64,000 nucleotides of DNA, taken from Candidula unifasciata (lineage: Eukaryota > Mollusca > Gastropoda > Stylommatophora > Geomitridae). This document shows, in pieces, positions 45,684 through 55,574 of this stretch. Position 1 is the stretch's first letter. The number at the start of each line of letters is the position of its first letter. The notes beneath the pieces were generated by a model. It searched no databases. It was not told where the DNA came from and saw only the letters and a program-made list of their open reading frames with translations. Location of the stretch: positions 1,113,335 through 1,177,334 of the forward strand of contig CAJHNH020008543.1 in assembly GCA_905116865.2 (NCBI GenBank). The letters run 5' to 3'. The position numbers were made by a program, and so were the translations under genes.

Positions 45684-45799
45684 ATATATGGCCACGTGCG
45701 TTTAACCTTACCTTTACAAGTTAGTACTGAAGCTAATATTTAAATGCGGTGTACTTTGTAAACCATCGTAACTGAATTATATTAATATTTAATTCAGTT

Positions 45800-45805
45800 A
45801 ATAAA
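45800..45805 (+). terminator. Polyadenylation signal AATAAA in the LTR
   Basis: Canonical hexamer in both LTRs (also near 52,105). In the 3' LTR it would end the element transcript. Confidence 0.5.
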
Positions 45806-46679
45806 TTCTGAAGAGCCCAGAGAACCAGCAAATTCGGGAAACCACGTGTTCCCTTTTTGCACACGCTTATCAGGGCTTTTACTATCTTCCCCCAGCCCTG
45901 CGGCATTTTTCATAACACCAAGGACTCAACGATTAGTACACAATTGTACCCATTGTCATGTCGCCATAGAATCGGCACAGACAAAGAGACAGTTTAAGGG
46001 ATTTAATCCCAGTATTCATAACCGACTACTAGTCGTAATTGTAACCGACCACGTGTCGAATTTTCTAAACGACCACGTGTCGTATCTGAACTTTAAGAAC
46101 ATCAGCGGTGGATTATCTACAAGAGGATATCACAAGAAATAAGATCTACAAGAAGCCAAGTGTTCCGGTTTCCCCATCAAGTCCAGCCTTTGGGAGTATC
46201 CACGGGTGAGCTGTACTCGTGCGGGGAAGGAACTGGACCCAGTAGACATTTCTCTTATGATGATAACCATTTGGTTTAAAATCAAACACCAAACCACTGT
46301 CAATTTTTAGCCAGTCAGCTGTCAGTAAAATTAAAGCGACATCATTCTTCATTCACTACTATTCTCGTCTGTCTTTGTTGCTGTGCGTGAGTAATAGTTG
46401 AGTGAGCGAGAAAGGGGCATTCTTCGCTTTCTTTCTCTGGGGGCTCTTTCTTTAAAAGTGGCAGAGGAGTTGCCACCAGGATAACTAGTCGGCCTAGCAC
46501 CACCCATCGGAGCGGGGTAGACTTATCTTCCTGTCCTCTGTCCCAGGAGCAATATCTCGGTCTCTCTACCCTTGTAGACAATGAAGTACCATACTTCTAG
46601 TGAGCCACACTTATAGACTGAAGATACCTCCTGTATAGGAACCCTACCCTTCCTAGGGCCCTCCTATAGTTGTGACAAC

Positions 46680-46698
46680 TGGTACGCTCGTCCGGGAT
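46680..46698 (+). other. Primer-binding site, tRNA-Pro-like
   Basis: tggtacgctcgtccgggat begins two bases after the LTR. From gctcgtccgggat onward it equals the tRNA-Pro type primer-binding site used by many retroelements; the bases just after tgg differ. Primer identity should be treated as likely, not certain. Confidence 0.65.
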
Positions 46699-47037
46699 TT
46701 TACCAGAGACTATTTCCTAGTAGTCTATAGCTTTATAGGTACTGCACAACTGTTTAATAAGACTGAGCTAAAAATTGATGGTTTAAAATGTTTGTGTAAA
46801 ATGATTCAAAATTTTAAGTAGTTCAGTTCCAGACCTGGTGTTTTGTTACATACTGTTGTTGTTACGTTACGTATCTGTTGTGACGTGTATAATACATACA
46901 GTACTATTTGGTGTTCTACTATAACTGTCAATCATAACTGCTAAGTGATTCTGTTGCGTTGATCTGGTTTTTCTGTCTACTCTGCCTACTAAACAACTTA
47001 CCCTTCAGGTCATTGATAGAAGCCACTACCTATAGTC
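46699..47037 (+). other. Element 5' leader with candidate splice acceptor
   Basis: Non-coding leader between the PBS and gag. At its end, ctactaaacaacttaccctt then cag (AG at 47,007-47,008) gives a branch-point-like tactaaac plus a pyrimidine stretch and acceptor, 30 bp before the gag ATG. Confidence 0.5.
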
Positions 47038-49635
47038 ATGCCTTTCAAAAGACCAACTATGGCTGAGATAAGGGAAATAGGAATAGAGCTGGGGCACGAG
47101 GGTGAAGAGTTAAAAAGGTACATGCAAGATGTAGATAGAGAATACCGGGTGGATGAAAGAGAGTATGGTAAGGCTGAAGCAGAGGCTAAGGAAAGAGCCT
47201 TAATTCGAGAAGAAGAAAAGGCAGAGAAAGAAAGGGAAAGGGTAGAGAGAGATAAAGAAAGGCAACATGAAATTAGACTTCGTGAACAGGCCCCAATACC
47301 CTCCTCACCGATTCCCAACTATTCTTTACCTAGCCCTGAGGGTTCATCTCAGAATAATCTTGTGGGGGCCCTGAACTTCCCCTTGATGCACTTCGATGAA
47401 AAAGCAGATAAAATAGACACCTACTTAGAGAAATTCCAAAAGATGGCTGAGAACTACGGGCTGGAAAAAGAGAAATGGAACTTTAAGGTTTCTCAGGGGC
47501 TTCGAGGAGTTGCTTATGATGTTTACAACCAGCTACCTCGGGGTCAGGAAAATGACTTTGAGGCATTAAAGCAGGCACTTCTCAAAAGATATGAGCTTAC
47601 CTCCGGAGCATATAGGCATAAGTTTCGAACAGCCCAACGGCAAGCGGGTGAATCGTTTAGCCAACTGCTGAGTAGACTCCAAAGCTATCTTTCAAAATGG
47701 ATGACTTTAGGGGGTCATGATCACTCATACGATGGGTTGGAAGAAATGGTGCTGGCTGAGCAACTGAGGGAGTGTATGTCGAAACCTATGCAGACTTTCT
47801 TAACAGAGAATGGGGCTGAACGCTTAGACGACATGATTACTCTTGCAGAACGCTATCATGCAGCCCATGGGGAAGTATCTTTTAAGCCCAAACCCCAACC
47901 CACCTTTGAAAAACCTCCGGTGAAAACACCCGTACAACCTTATAAAAATGCCGCAAAGGGGCCCAAACCCCAACATAATCAAAATCAAAAACCCCAGCCG
48001 CAACTAGCGTCGGGGTGGAGAAATCCATACTGCAAATATTGCAAGGTTAATACCCACTACACGGCCGAATGCCCGAAAAAAAAAACCTGCCCTCAGTACG
48101 CGGCATGTGTGGCAGCTGAAAAGCCTCCTAGTGTACTCTTCCCTACTACGAGGAGACCACCCGTGGTGGAAGTGATCTCAGTCAACCGACAGAGAGTCGA
48201 TTGTCTCTATGATACCGGCCTCCAGTATGATAGTTTAATTGCATCATATCTGGTAGAACCTGGCCAGCTAACTGGAGACACTATTAAAGTCAGCGGGGCT
48301 ACCAAGAGTTCCCCCACTATGACTTTGCCTATAGCTTTAGTTGAAGTGGAGTCCAAGTATGTTACTGGGACTGTATCCGCTGCTGTGGTAGATGATCCGA
48401 TTTATCCTTTTATCCTAGGGTGTCGGTATGTTTATTTAAGTGAACCATCTACTCCCATAGCTCTCGCGGCTGTACAGACCAGGTCTCAGGCTAAAGATAG
48501 CCTAGAGCCTGTTCAACCTTTAAACCCCCTTCCGGGTGAAATAAGGGCTGCCCAAAAACAGGACCACACTCTTCAACCTTGCTACGGAAAGTTGCCCAAA
48601 GCCCAAACCCCTCCTAGTAAGGGAAACTTTTATGTCAAAAGTAATTTGCTGTACCGTAGGGCAGGAAAAGATGGAGACGAGTTTGGTCAACTTGTTGTAC
48701 CTTCCCCCTACCGGACGCAAATCTTGCACATGGGACATACTATCCCATTCTCTGGACATATGGGGATTGGGGCTACACAGCAACGTATCGCCTGCCATTA
48801 TTACTGGCCGGGGATGAATGGGGACATTAAGCGGTATGTAAAGTCATGTCCAGAATGCCAAAGGGTAGCTCCCAGGCATTGGACAGTTCCAGTAACTTTA
48901 GGTGACATGCCATTGATGAACACTCCATTTGAGAGAGTGGCAGTCGACATAGTCGGTCCACTCCCTCGCACCAAGAAAAGAAATTCCTTTATTTTAACTT
49001 TGGTGGATACCTGTTCGATGTGGGGGGAGGCGATTGCCCTACCCGCTATCGATTCAAAGCGAGTAGCGGAAGCACTCGTGACCATTTTCACAAGATTGGG
49101 ATTTCCCAATCAAATTTTGACAGACAACGGCTCACAGTTCCGAGGGAAACTGATGGGAGAAGTCTTCCAGATTCTACAAACCCGGCATATCCACACTAGT
49201 CCATATCACCCACAGTCAAACGGCCAGGTGGAAAGATTTAACGGAACCTTAATGACGATCCTGAGGAAGTTAGCTCAGGAAAAACCAGAGGTTTGGGATG
49301 AGTACCTACCAGCGGCTTTATTCGCCTACAGGGAGGTACCCCATGGATCTACGGGAATCCCACCTGCTACTCTTCTATTCGGACGACCTATTAAGGGGCC
49401 CTTGGAAGCCCTAATGAGGACGTGGACTGAAGAGAAGGCGGAAGAGACTGTAGTGACAGCCTCCAAGTATGTGGAGGAACTGAAAGGAAAGTTGGAAATG
49501 GGTTGGAAACTGGCAACGTCAAATGTGAAAGCCGCCCGCAAGAAACATGCTGCCCTTTATAATAGGAAAGCCAAGGACCGTTTCCCTGGAACCAGGAGAC
49601 AAGGTCATGTTACTTTTGCCAAGTGGCAGCAATAA
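47038..49635 (+). CDS. Gag-protease-integrase polyprotein
   Basis: An 865-codon ORF starting at ATG 47,038. Residues ~1-85 are a highly charged coiled coil. Residues ~115-270 look like a Ty3/SCAN-like capsid (YLEKFQKMAE, LKQALLKRYEL). A CCHC zinc knuckle has C332, C335, H340 and C345 (C-X2-C-X4-H-X4-C). The aspartic protease motif DTG is at 392-394. The integrase zinc-binding HHCC has H567, H574, C604 and C607. The DDE catalytic triad is D637, D696 and E732, with 35 residues between the last two. The frame ends prematurely at 49,633 because of a one-base shift near 49,575, just before the integrase C-terminal GPY/F module. All catalytic residues listed are intact. Gag packages RNA, protease cleaves the polyprotein and integrase joins the cDNA to host DNA. 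Confidence 0.92.
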   Translation: MPFKRPTMAEIREIGIELGHEGEELKRYMQDVDREYRVDEREYGKAEAEAKERALIREEEKAEKERERVERDKERQHEIRLREQAPIPSSPIPNYSLPSPEGSSQNNLVGALNFPLMHFDEKADKIDTYLEKFQKMAENYGLEKEKWNFKVSQGLRGVAYDVYNQLPRGQENDFEALKQALLKRYELTSGAYRHKFRTAQRQAGESFSQLLSRLQSYLSKWMTLGGHDHSYDGLEEMVLAEQLRECMSKPMQTFLTENGAERLDDMITLAERYHAAHGEVSFKPKPQPTFEKPPVKTPVQPYKNAAKGPKPQHNQNQKPQPQLASGWRNPYCKYCKVNTHYTAECPKKKTCPQYAACVAAEKPPSVLFPTTRRPPVVEVISVNRQRVDCLYDTGLQYDSLIASYLVEPGQLTGDTIKVSGATKSSPTMTLPIALVEVESKYVTGTVSAAVVDDPIYPFILGCRYVYLSEPSTPIALAAVQTRSQAKDSLEPVQPLNPLPGEIRAAQKQDHTLQPCYGKLPKAQTPPSKGNFYVKSNLLYRRAGKDGDEFGQLVVPSPYRTQILHMGHTIPFSGHMGIGATQQRIACHYYWPGMNGDIKRYVKSCPECQRVAPRHWTVPVTLGDMPLMNTPFERVAVDIVGPLPRTKKRNSFILTLVDTCSMWGEAIALPAIDSKRVAEALVTIFTRLGFPNQILTDNGSQFRGKLMGEVFQILQTRHIHTSPYHPQSNGQVERFNGTLMTILRKLAQEKPEVWDEYLPAALFAYREVPHGSTGIPPATLLFGRPIKGPLEALMRTWTEEKAEETVVTASKYVEELKGKLEMGWKLATSNVKAARKKHAALYNRKAKDRFPGTRRQGHVTFAKWQQ

Positions 49636-49778
49636 ACTGGAGATTGGTTGGCAAGGGCCCTACTCGGTTGTGGAGAAGGTGTCCCGCACCAATTATAAGA
49701 TCTCCAAAAGAGGAAAACTGAAAGTCTTCCACATAAACCTGCTTCGAAAGTATTTCGAAAGAACAGAAACTACCCCCG
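49576..49778 (+). CDS. Integrase C-terminal GPY/F module, in a shifted frame
   Basis: In the +2 frame relative to the window start, SLEPGDKVMLLLPS, WQGPYSVVEKVSRTNYKI and KVFHINLLRKYF form the GPY/F module that ends Ty3/gypsy integrases and contacts DNA or chromatin. It continues the previous ORF after a one-base shift and passes to the RT frame by another shift near 49,770, beside a run of five C. No chromodomain was seen. Confidence 0.85.
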
Positions 49779-50867
49779 GTGCATTTGATGACACTTGCGG
49801 TAGCTACGGAGGTCGAATGTGGAGAGGCTGCAGGGGTCGAGTACCCGTTACAACCTCGAGAAACAGCTCAGGACGTGGAAATAAACCCCATCCTGTTGGA
49901 TTCGCAACAACAAAGAATAAGAGAGGTCTTAACTGCACACTCAGCAGTGCTCACAGACAAACCGGGTCGCACAAGTCTGGTCGAGTTTGACATGAAACTG
50001 ACCAGTACGGAACCGGTCAGACAGAGGTGTTATCCTATACCTTATGCTAAGGAGGAAGCCCTCCAGGCTGAGATTGCTCACCTTTTGCAAGAAGGAATTA
50101 TCTCCCCTTCTGAATCACCTTATAGTGCTAGTGTTGTGCTCCTAAGGAAACCTAGTGGGGAGCATCGGCTTTGCATTGACTACAGGCAACTAAATGGGGT
50201 GACGGAATTCCAACCTGAACCCCTACCTGACCAAGGACAACTATTTTCTAGACTTAGTAAAGCTAAGTACTTTTCCAAGATAGACCTCAGTAAGGGGTAC
50301 TACCAGATCCCAGTTAAAGAAGAAGTTCGCCCTTATTTAGCATTCAGCACCCCTGAGGGGCACTATGAGTTCAACGTCTTACCATTCGGCCTTAGCAATG
50401 CACCTAGTGTGTTTACCCGCATGATGAGAATGCTGTTAGGCCCATTAAAACGGCCAACGCTACAACATTTTATGGATGACATCCTCATCGCGTCAGAGCA
50501 TTTTGAAGAACACCTCAACACTCTCGACACTTTGCTAGGAAGGCTTGCAGAAGTGGGGTTAACAGCCAGGCCTTCTAAATGTAAACTGGCTTTTGGACAA
50601 CTAGAATTTCTGGGACACACCATATCACAGGGATATATGTGCCCTGAACAAAAGAACGTGGATAAGTTGCACAAGGCACCTAGACCAAAAACTAAGAAGG
50701 ATGTGCGGTCCTTTGTATCTCTGTGTGGGTTCTATCAAAAGTACATACAAGACTTTAACACGATAGCCTCCCCACTTACAGATGCTACAAAAAAGGGAGC
50801 CCCAGAGATGGTGCGTTGGTCAGCTGACTGTGAGACAGCGTACGCTATGCTCAAGGGAAAAAGCTAA
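49779..50867 (+). CDS. Reverse transcriptase
   Basis: Frame-3 ORF. The true start is by continuation from integrase, not at the Met at 49,779. RT blocks in order are YPIPYAKEEALQ, GIISPSESPYSASVVLLRK, HRLCIDYRQLNG, FSKIDLSKGYYQI (motif A Asp), NVLPFGLSNAPSVF (motif B), and FMDDIL at 50,469-50,485 as the YMDD box with Phe in first position. Then GLTARPSKCKLAF, FLGHTIS and the connection region KKDVRSFVSLCGFYQKYI follow. This is a complete Ty3/gypsy RT. It ends in a stop at 50,865 caused by one extra or missing A in an A run (50,858-50,862), after which RNase H continues in another frame. Confidence 0.92.
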   Translation: MHLMTLAVATEVECGEAAGVEYPLQPRETAQDVEINPILLDSQQQRIREVLTAHSAVLTDKPGRTSLVEFDMKLTSTEPVRQRCYPIPYAKEEALQAEIAHLLQEGIISPSESPYSASVVLLRKPSGEHRLCIDYRQLNGVTEFQPEPLPDQGQLFSRLSKAKYFSKIDLSKGYYQIPVKEEVRPYLAFSTPEGHYEFNVLPFGLSNAPSVFTRMMRMLLGPLKRPTLQHFMDDILIASEHFEEHLNTLDTLLGRLAEVGLTARPSKCKLAFGQLEFLGHTISQGYMCPEQKNVDKLHKAPRPKTKKDVRSFVSLCGFYQKYIQDFNTIASPLTDATKKGAPEMVRWSADCETAYAMLKGKS

Positions 50868-51349
50868 CCTCCAAACCTATTCTTCAGCTCCCGGACCTCA
50901 CTAAAACCTTTACGTTGAGGACTGATGCCAGTAATATAGGAATAGGAGCGACCCTACTCCAGGAAGGTAGAGAAGAACCATCCATGTTGTTTCCGATAGC
51001 ATATGCCAGCCGGAAGCTCAACGGTGCTGAAAGAAATTATTCAACCATTGAGAAAGAGTGTTTATCACTAGTATGGGCAGTGCAGAAATTCCAGCCATTC
51101 TTGTACGGAACGAAATTTAAAGTACAGAGTGACCACCAGCCTCTAATGTTTCTAGCGGCATCTAAGAAGCTCAACACTAGGCTGATGAGATGGTCACTGT
51201 TACTCCAACCCTACACTTTTACAGTAGAGTACATTCCGGGGAAAGAGAATGTAGGAGCAGATTTCCTGAGTCGTCACCCTCCAGAAGAGGAGAATGATCA
51301 AGCTAACCCAGATGAAGGAGATACGCCAGATGGTCATCTTAGTCTCTAA
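50864..51349 (+). CDS. RNase H, C-terminal end of pol
   Basis: The frame continues RT after the A-run shift: KPILQLPDLTKTFTL, RTDASNIGIGATLLQ (first catalytic Asp), YSTIEKECLSLVWAVQKF (catalytic Glu), VQSDHQPLMFL (Asp), then YIPGKENVGADFLSRHPP with the final Asp. It ends at 51,349 with an acidic tail. The 3' LTR follows 39 bp later, which proves that nothing but RNase H ends this pol. It degrades the RNA of RNA-DNA hybrids in reverse transcription. Confidence 0.92.
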   Translation, partial: LTSKPILQLPDLTKTFTLRTDASNIGIGATLLQEGREEPSMLFPIAYASRKLNGAERNYSTIEKECLSLVWAVQKFQPFLYGTKFKVQSDHQPLMFLAASKKLNTRLMRWSLLLQPYTFTVEYIPGKENVGADFLSRHPPEEENDQANPDEGDTPDGHLSL

Positions 51350-51388
51350 AAAGTTTGGATCCCAGAACTTTTTTTTTTACGGGGCCTA

Positions 51389-52973
51389 TGTGACAGTACT
51401 GGCAATGACCACTGACGCTCCCCTAGTTACCTTATAGTTTAGGGCAGAAGCTATATATATATATAGAAGTTAGAGGATGCGAGTGCTTACACAACTTCGA
51501 TGAGATTTTCGCGTCGCCTAGCAACCGGCCTTCCCCTAATACTTTCCGCTAAAAACCGGATAGGGCTAGTTACATTTAACTCATGGATTACTAGTTTGGC
51601 AACCAATCACAGTGCTCGGTCCGACCAATCAATAGAACGTACCAGATGGCGCTTCATCTTTTTGGCGCATGCGCATGACTGGCGTCACGTGGGTCGTCCA
51701 TCTTGAGCGGAAGCGGCCATGTTTCGACCATTTGATTTCCCACTGTGTTGAGAGCGGAGGTCGTTAGTTTTTCAAGTGCAGTATCCAGATTAGCGAGTGT
51801 AGTTCTATATTAATTCGTTCTGGATTACTGTAGTGATTTCTGACTGATCTGAGGGGTAAGTTGGCACTCTTTTTCTAATTGTGAAACTTCTGTAAGTGTA
51901 CCCTTAATTTCTATTAATGTAGCAGTATATTAAAATTGTTATCCCTGAATTTGCTGGCTGGAGTTCGGGAGTTGACCGATATAAAAATATATATGGCCAC
52001 GTGCGTTTAACCTTACCTTTACAAGTTAGTACTGAAGCTAATATTTAAATGCGGTGTACTTTGTAAACCATCGTAACTGAATTATATTAATATTTAATTC
52101 AGTTAATAAATTCTGAAGAGCCCAGAGAACCAGCAAATTCGGGAAACCACGTGTTCCCTTTTTGCACACGCTTATCAGGGCTTTTACTATCTTCCCCCAG
52201 CCCTGCGGCATTTTTCATAACACCAAGGACTCAACGATTAGTACACAATTGTACCCATTGTCATGTCGCCATAGAATCGGCACAGACAAAGAGACAGTTT
52301 AAGGGATTTAATCCCAGTATTCATAACCGACTACTAGTCGTAATTGTAACCGACCACGTGTCGAATTTTCTAAACGACCACGTGTCGTATCTGAACTTTA
52401 AGAACATCAGCGGTGGATTATCTACAAGAGGATATCACAAGAAATAAGATCTACAAGAAGCCAAGTGTTCCGGTTTCCCCATCAAGTCCAGCCTTTGGGA
52501 GTATCCACGGGTGAGCTGTACTCGTGCGGGGAAGGAACTGGACCCAGTAGACATTTCTCTTATGATGATAACCATTTGGTTTAAAAACAAACACCAAACC
52601 ACTGTCAATTTTTAGCCAGTCAGCTGTCAGTAAAATTAAAGCGACATCATTCTTCATTCACTACTATTCTCGTCTGTCTTTGTTGCTGTGCGTGAGTAAT
52701 AGTTGAGTGAGCGAGAAAGGGGCATTCTTCGCTTTCTTTCTCTGGGGGCTCTTTCTTTAAAAGTGGCAGAGGAGTTGCCACCAGGATACCTAGTCGGCCT
52801 AGCACCACCCATCGGAGCAGGGTAGACTTATCTTCCTGTCCTCTGTCCCAGGAGCAATATCTCGGTCTCTCTACCCTTGTAGACAATGAAGTACCATACT
52901 TCTAGTGAGCCACACTTATAGACTGAAGATACCTCCTGTATAGGAACCCTACCCTTCCTAGGGCCCTCCTATA
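51389..52973 (+). repeat. 3' LTR
   Basis: It begins TGTGACAGTACTGG and matches the 5' LTR through ...ggccctcctata. The last ~9 bases (gttgtgaca) are missing, and the sequence passes straight into (ACT)n-rich DNA. Visible differences from the 5' LTR are about four substitutions, a small indel near the start and a TA-run length change. Confidence 0.93.
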
Positions 52974-52984
52974 TCAACACTAAT

Positions 52985-53680
<696 letters not shown>

Positions 53681-53810
53681 TGCTACTGCGCCTACCACTA
53701 CAACTATCCCCACAACTACCACTATTGCCCCCACATTTACTGCTGCAGCTGCATCTACTGCCATCACTGTTACCATCACCATTAAGACCAGTACATCTAC
53801 CACCATCACA

Positions 53811-54046
53811 ATCTCCTCCACTCCCCATATTGACACTAGCATCTCTTCTACTCCTTATGTTGACACTAGAATTTCCTCTACTCCCCATGGTAACTTCACA
53901 ATTTCCGTTACCCCCCCCCCCCCCGTATTGGCATCACAATCTCCTCTACTCCCCATATTGACACCAGCTTCTCCTCTACTCCCCATATTGACACCAGCAT
54001 CTCCTCTACTCCCCATATTGACGCCAGCATCTCCTCTACTCCCCAG
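53811..54046 (+). repeat. 30-bp minisatellite ending at a splice acceptor
   Basis: About eight units of the form ctcctctactccccat followed by attgacaccagcat. A C homopolymer interrupts it near 53,917. The last unit reads ctcctctactccccag, whose AG (54,045-54,046) is the acceptor of the next SLC17 exon. Confidence 0.9.
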
Positions 54047-54134
54047 GGTGTCTCGTTCCCCAGCATGCACGCCATGTTGGGCAAGTGGGCGCCCCTGTCT
54101 GACAGAAGCAAACTGGCATCGTTCACGTACGCAG
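54047..54134 (+). CDS. SLC17-family transporter, exon with the FPSMHAM motif
   Basis: The 88-bp exon encodes GVSFPSMHAMLGKWAPLSD, RSKLASFTYAG, the conserved cytosolic loop/TM segment of SLC17 proteins. The family pattern is G-G--FP--HA---W-P--ER---, and the His is a residue known to matter in sialin. Acceptor: ctactccccag, in the minisatellite. Donor: gcag/gtcagt after 54,134, leaving one base of a Gly codon that is completed by the exon at 57,180. It enters in phase 0, so it could join the 43,807 donor in frame, but that would skip about TM2-TM4. Confidence 0.85.
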
Positions 54135-54985
54135 GTCAGTCAGCTACCGCTTCACCTTCAGACATCTGTATTGGCATCTAATAAATAAGTTTATGTATCA
54201 TCAAGAACATTGTATATTTTTTAATGGCAAATTTTTTTTTTTTAATATTGCCGTTTATATTTTTGTAATCGCAGTCTGTGAAGTTAATGCAACACATACT
54301 GCTACAGTTTGACTTATTTTTGGTACTGTTTTACACATAACAGCTCTATTCAGAGTCGATTCAACTGGTTAAATTGCTAACAGTATTAGGATAAGGCACT
54401 TGACTATCAAGAAATGACATTATCAGTTGTTGAACAACTAGGTTCGGACACCAGCCAACGCTAAGGAAACTGTGTTTTAACCAGAATCACTCTTCCTTCA
54501 ATGGGTAACACTATAATAGCTAAAAATCATTTACTAAAACACAGATGTATAGCAGTGATATCCTAAACTAACGGTTACTTGGCGCTTGGAACATGACGCA
54601 ATACGCAAATTTAATTACGGTGCGCAAATAATTCATTTCAAAAAGTTTAATCGTAAAACATACATTCTATATTTGTGATCTGTATAGTAAAGTATGGTTT
54701 GAGGTGGTCATCATTTCACCAACAGTTCGAAGCTCTGTTGAAGTCACATCAGTGTTGGTGGGAGAAATTGTTTAATTGTAAGTTCTCACATACATATGCA
54801 GAAAATCTCTGCCATTGTGTCCGTCCCAGACCCAGATGATGAAGGAGGAGAGATGTTATGGCGTCGCAAGGCATTCTTTCTAAATGGGCAAACCTCGTAC
54901 TTGCTGTCTTTGTATGTAATTTATTACTAGTTTTGTGTCGACTTTTGCTCTTATGACTTTCTTGTAGGATTACAGTCTGTTGGAT
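54135..54985. other. Transporter intron, no feature
   Basis: AT-rich intron sequence without a recognised repeat or exon. Confidence 0.4.
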
Positions 54986-55150
54986 GGACACCTCAATGAC
55001 GAGAATCAAAGATACCATTCTTTCAACAGTCGAACACAGATATATTCAGATACTCCACGGTTACATGGAAACCTAAGTCCGGACCGGGCCTGGAATATTG
55101 TTCATACTATGGATAAAAATCAGAGAGTTTATGTCAGGCTGTTATCATTG
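54986..55150 (+). repeat. Dispersed repeat, inverted partner of 59,985-60,190
   Basis: cagatactccacggttacat, ggaaacctaagtccggacc and ggaatattgttcatact match the minus strand of 59,985-60,190. Class unknown. Both copies lie in introns of the transporter. Confidence 0.6.
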
Positions 55151-55405
55151 CATAATATATCTGAGAATACTCTAGCTTGTCTTTTATCTTTTATCTATAC
55201 GAGCGTATGTGGTTGATCTATTGTTTATTATCTGTTTTACAGTCAATATTTACCCGTTCAGAAGTCTGTTACATATACGTTATTTGGCCTACATTTGGGT
55301 GGGAGACCGAAAGTTGTACGTTACAGATGACAAGTTCAATGTTGCTCTGTCACGATATTGAAAAAAATATAATCACCAGCTACCTGACCCCCCACGCCTA
55401 TAGCC

Positions 55406-55407
<2 letters not shown>

Positions 55408-55482
<75 letters not shown>
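55408..55482 (+). repeat. (CT)n microsatellite
   Basis: About 36 CT units. Confidence 0.95.
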
Positions 55483-55485
<3 letters not shown>

Positions 55486-55574
55486 CTTTGTGTGTGAATA
55501 TAGATGACATTCCATCGCTGGTTTGTCCGTAAAGTTTGATTCTCTTATTCTTATTATTGTGTGAGTGAGTGAGC

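Larger units (their letters stand above)
45096..46677 (+). repeat. 5' LTR
   Basis: Matches 51,389-52,973. The inner end is taken as ...gttgtgaca at 46,677, two bases before the primer-binding site. The first bases (tgtga) seen in the 3' LTR are absent. It contains two CCAAT boxes, a GCGCATGCGC box, five CACGTG E-boxes, a TATAAAAA box and an AATAAA signal. The 98-codon ORF inside it (45,846-46,142) is also in the other LTR but has no recognisable features. Confidence 0.93.
45096..52973 (+). mobile_element. Gmr1-like Ty3/gypsy LTR retrotransposon (IN before RT)
   Basis: The order is 5' LTR, PBS, gag, protease, integrase, GPY/F-type C-terminus, reverse transcriptase, RNase H, 3' LTR. In canonical Ty3/gypsy elements integrase is last. 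Here RNase H ends 40 bp before the 3' LTR, leaving no room for a second integrase. Integrase upstream of RT in a Ty3-type element is the diagnostic feature of the Gmr1 lineage. The LTRs (about 1.58 kb) differ by only about four substitutions plus short indels, so insertion is recent. Outer ends are slightly incomplete: the 5' LTR lacks the TGTGA start, and the 3' LTR lacks about the last nine bases. No target duplication is visible. It sits in sense orientation inside a transporter intron. Confidence 0.9.

Noticed and set aside
45846..46142. 98-codon ORF within the LTRs as an accessory protein
   Set aside because: Identical in both LTRs only because the LTRs are identical. It overlaps regulatory signals and has no recognisable features.
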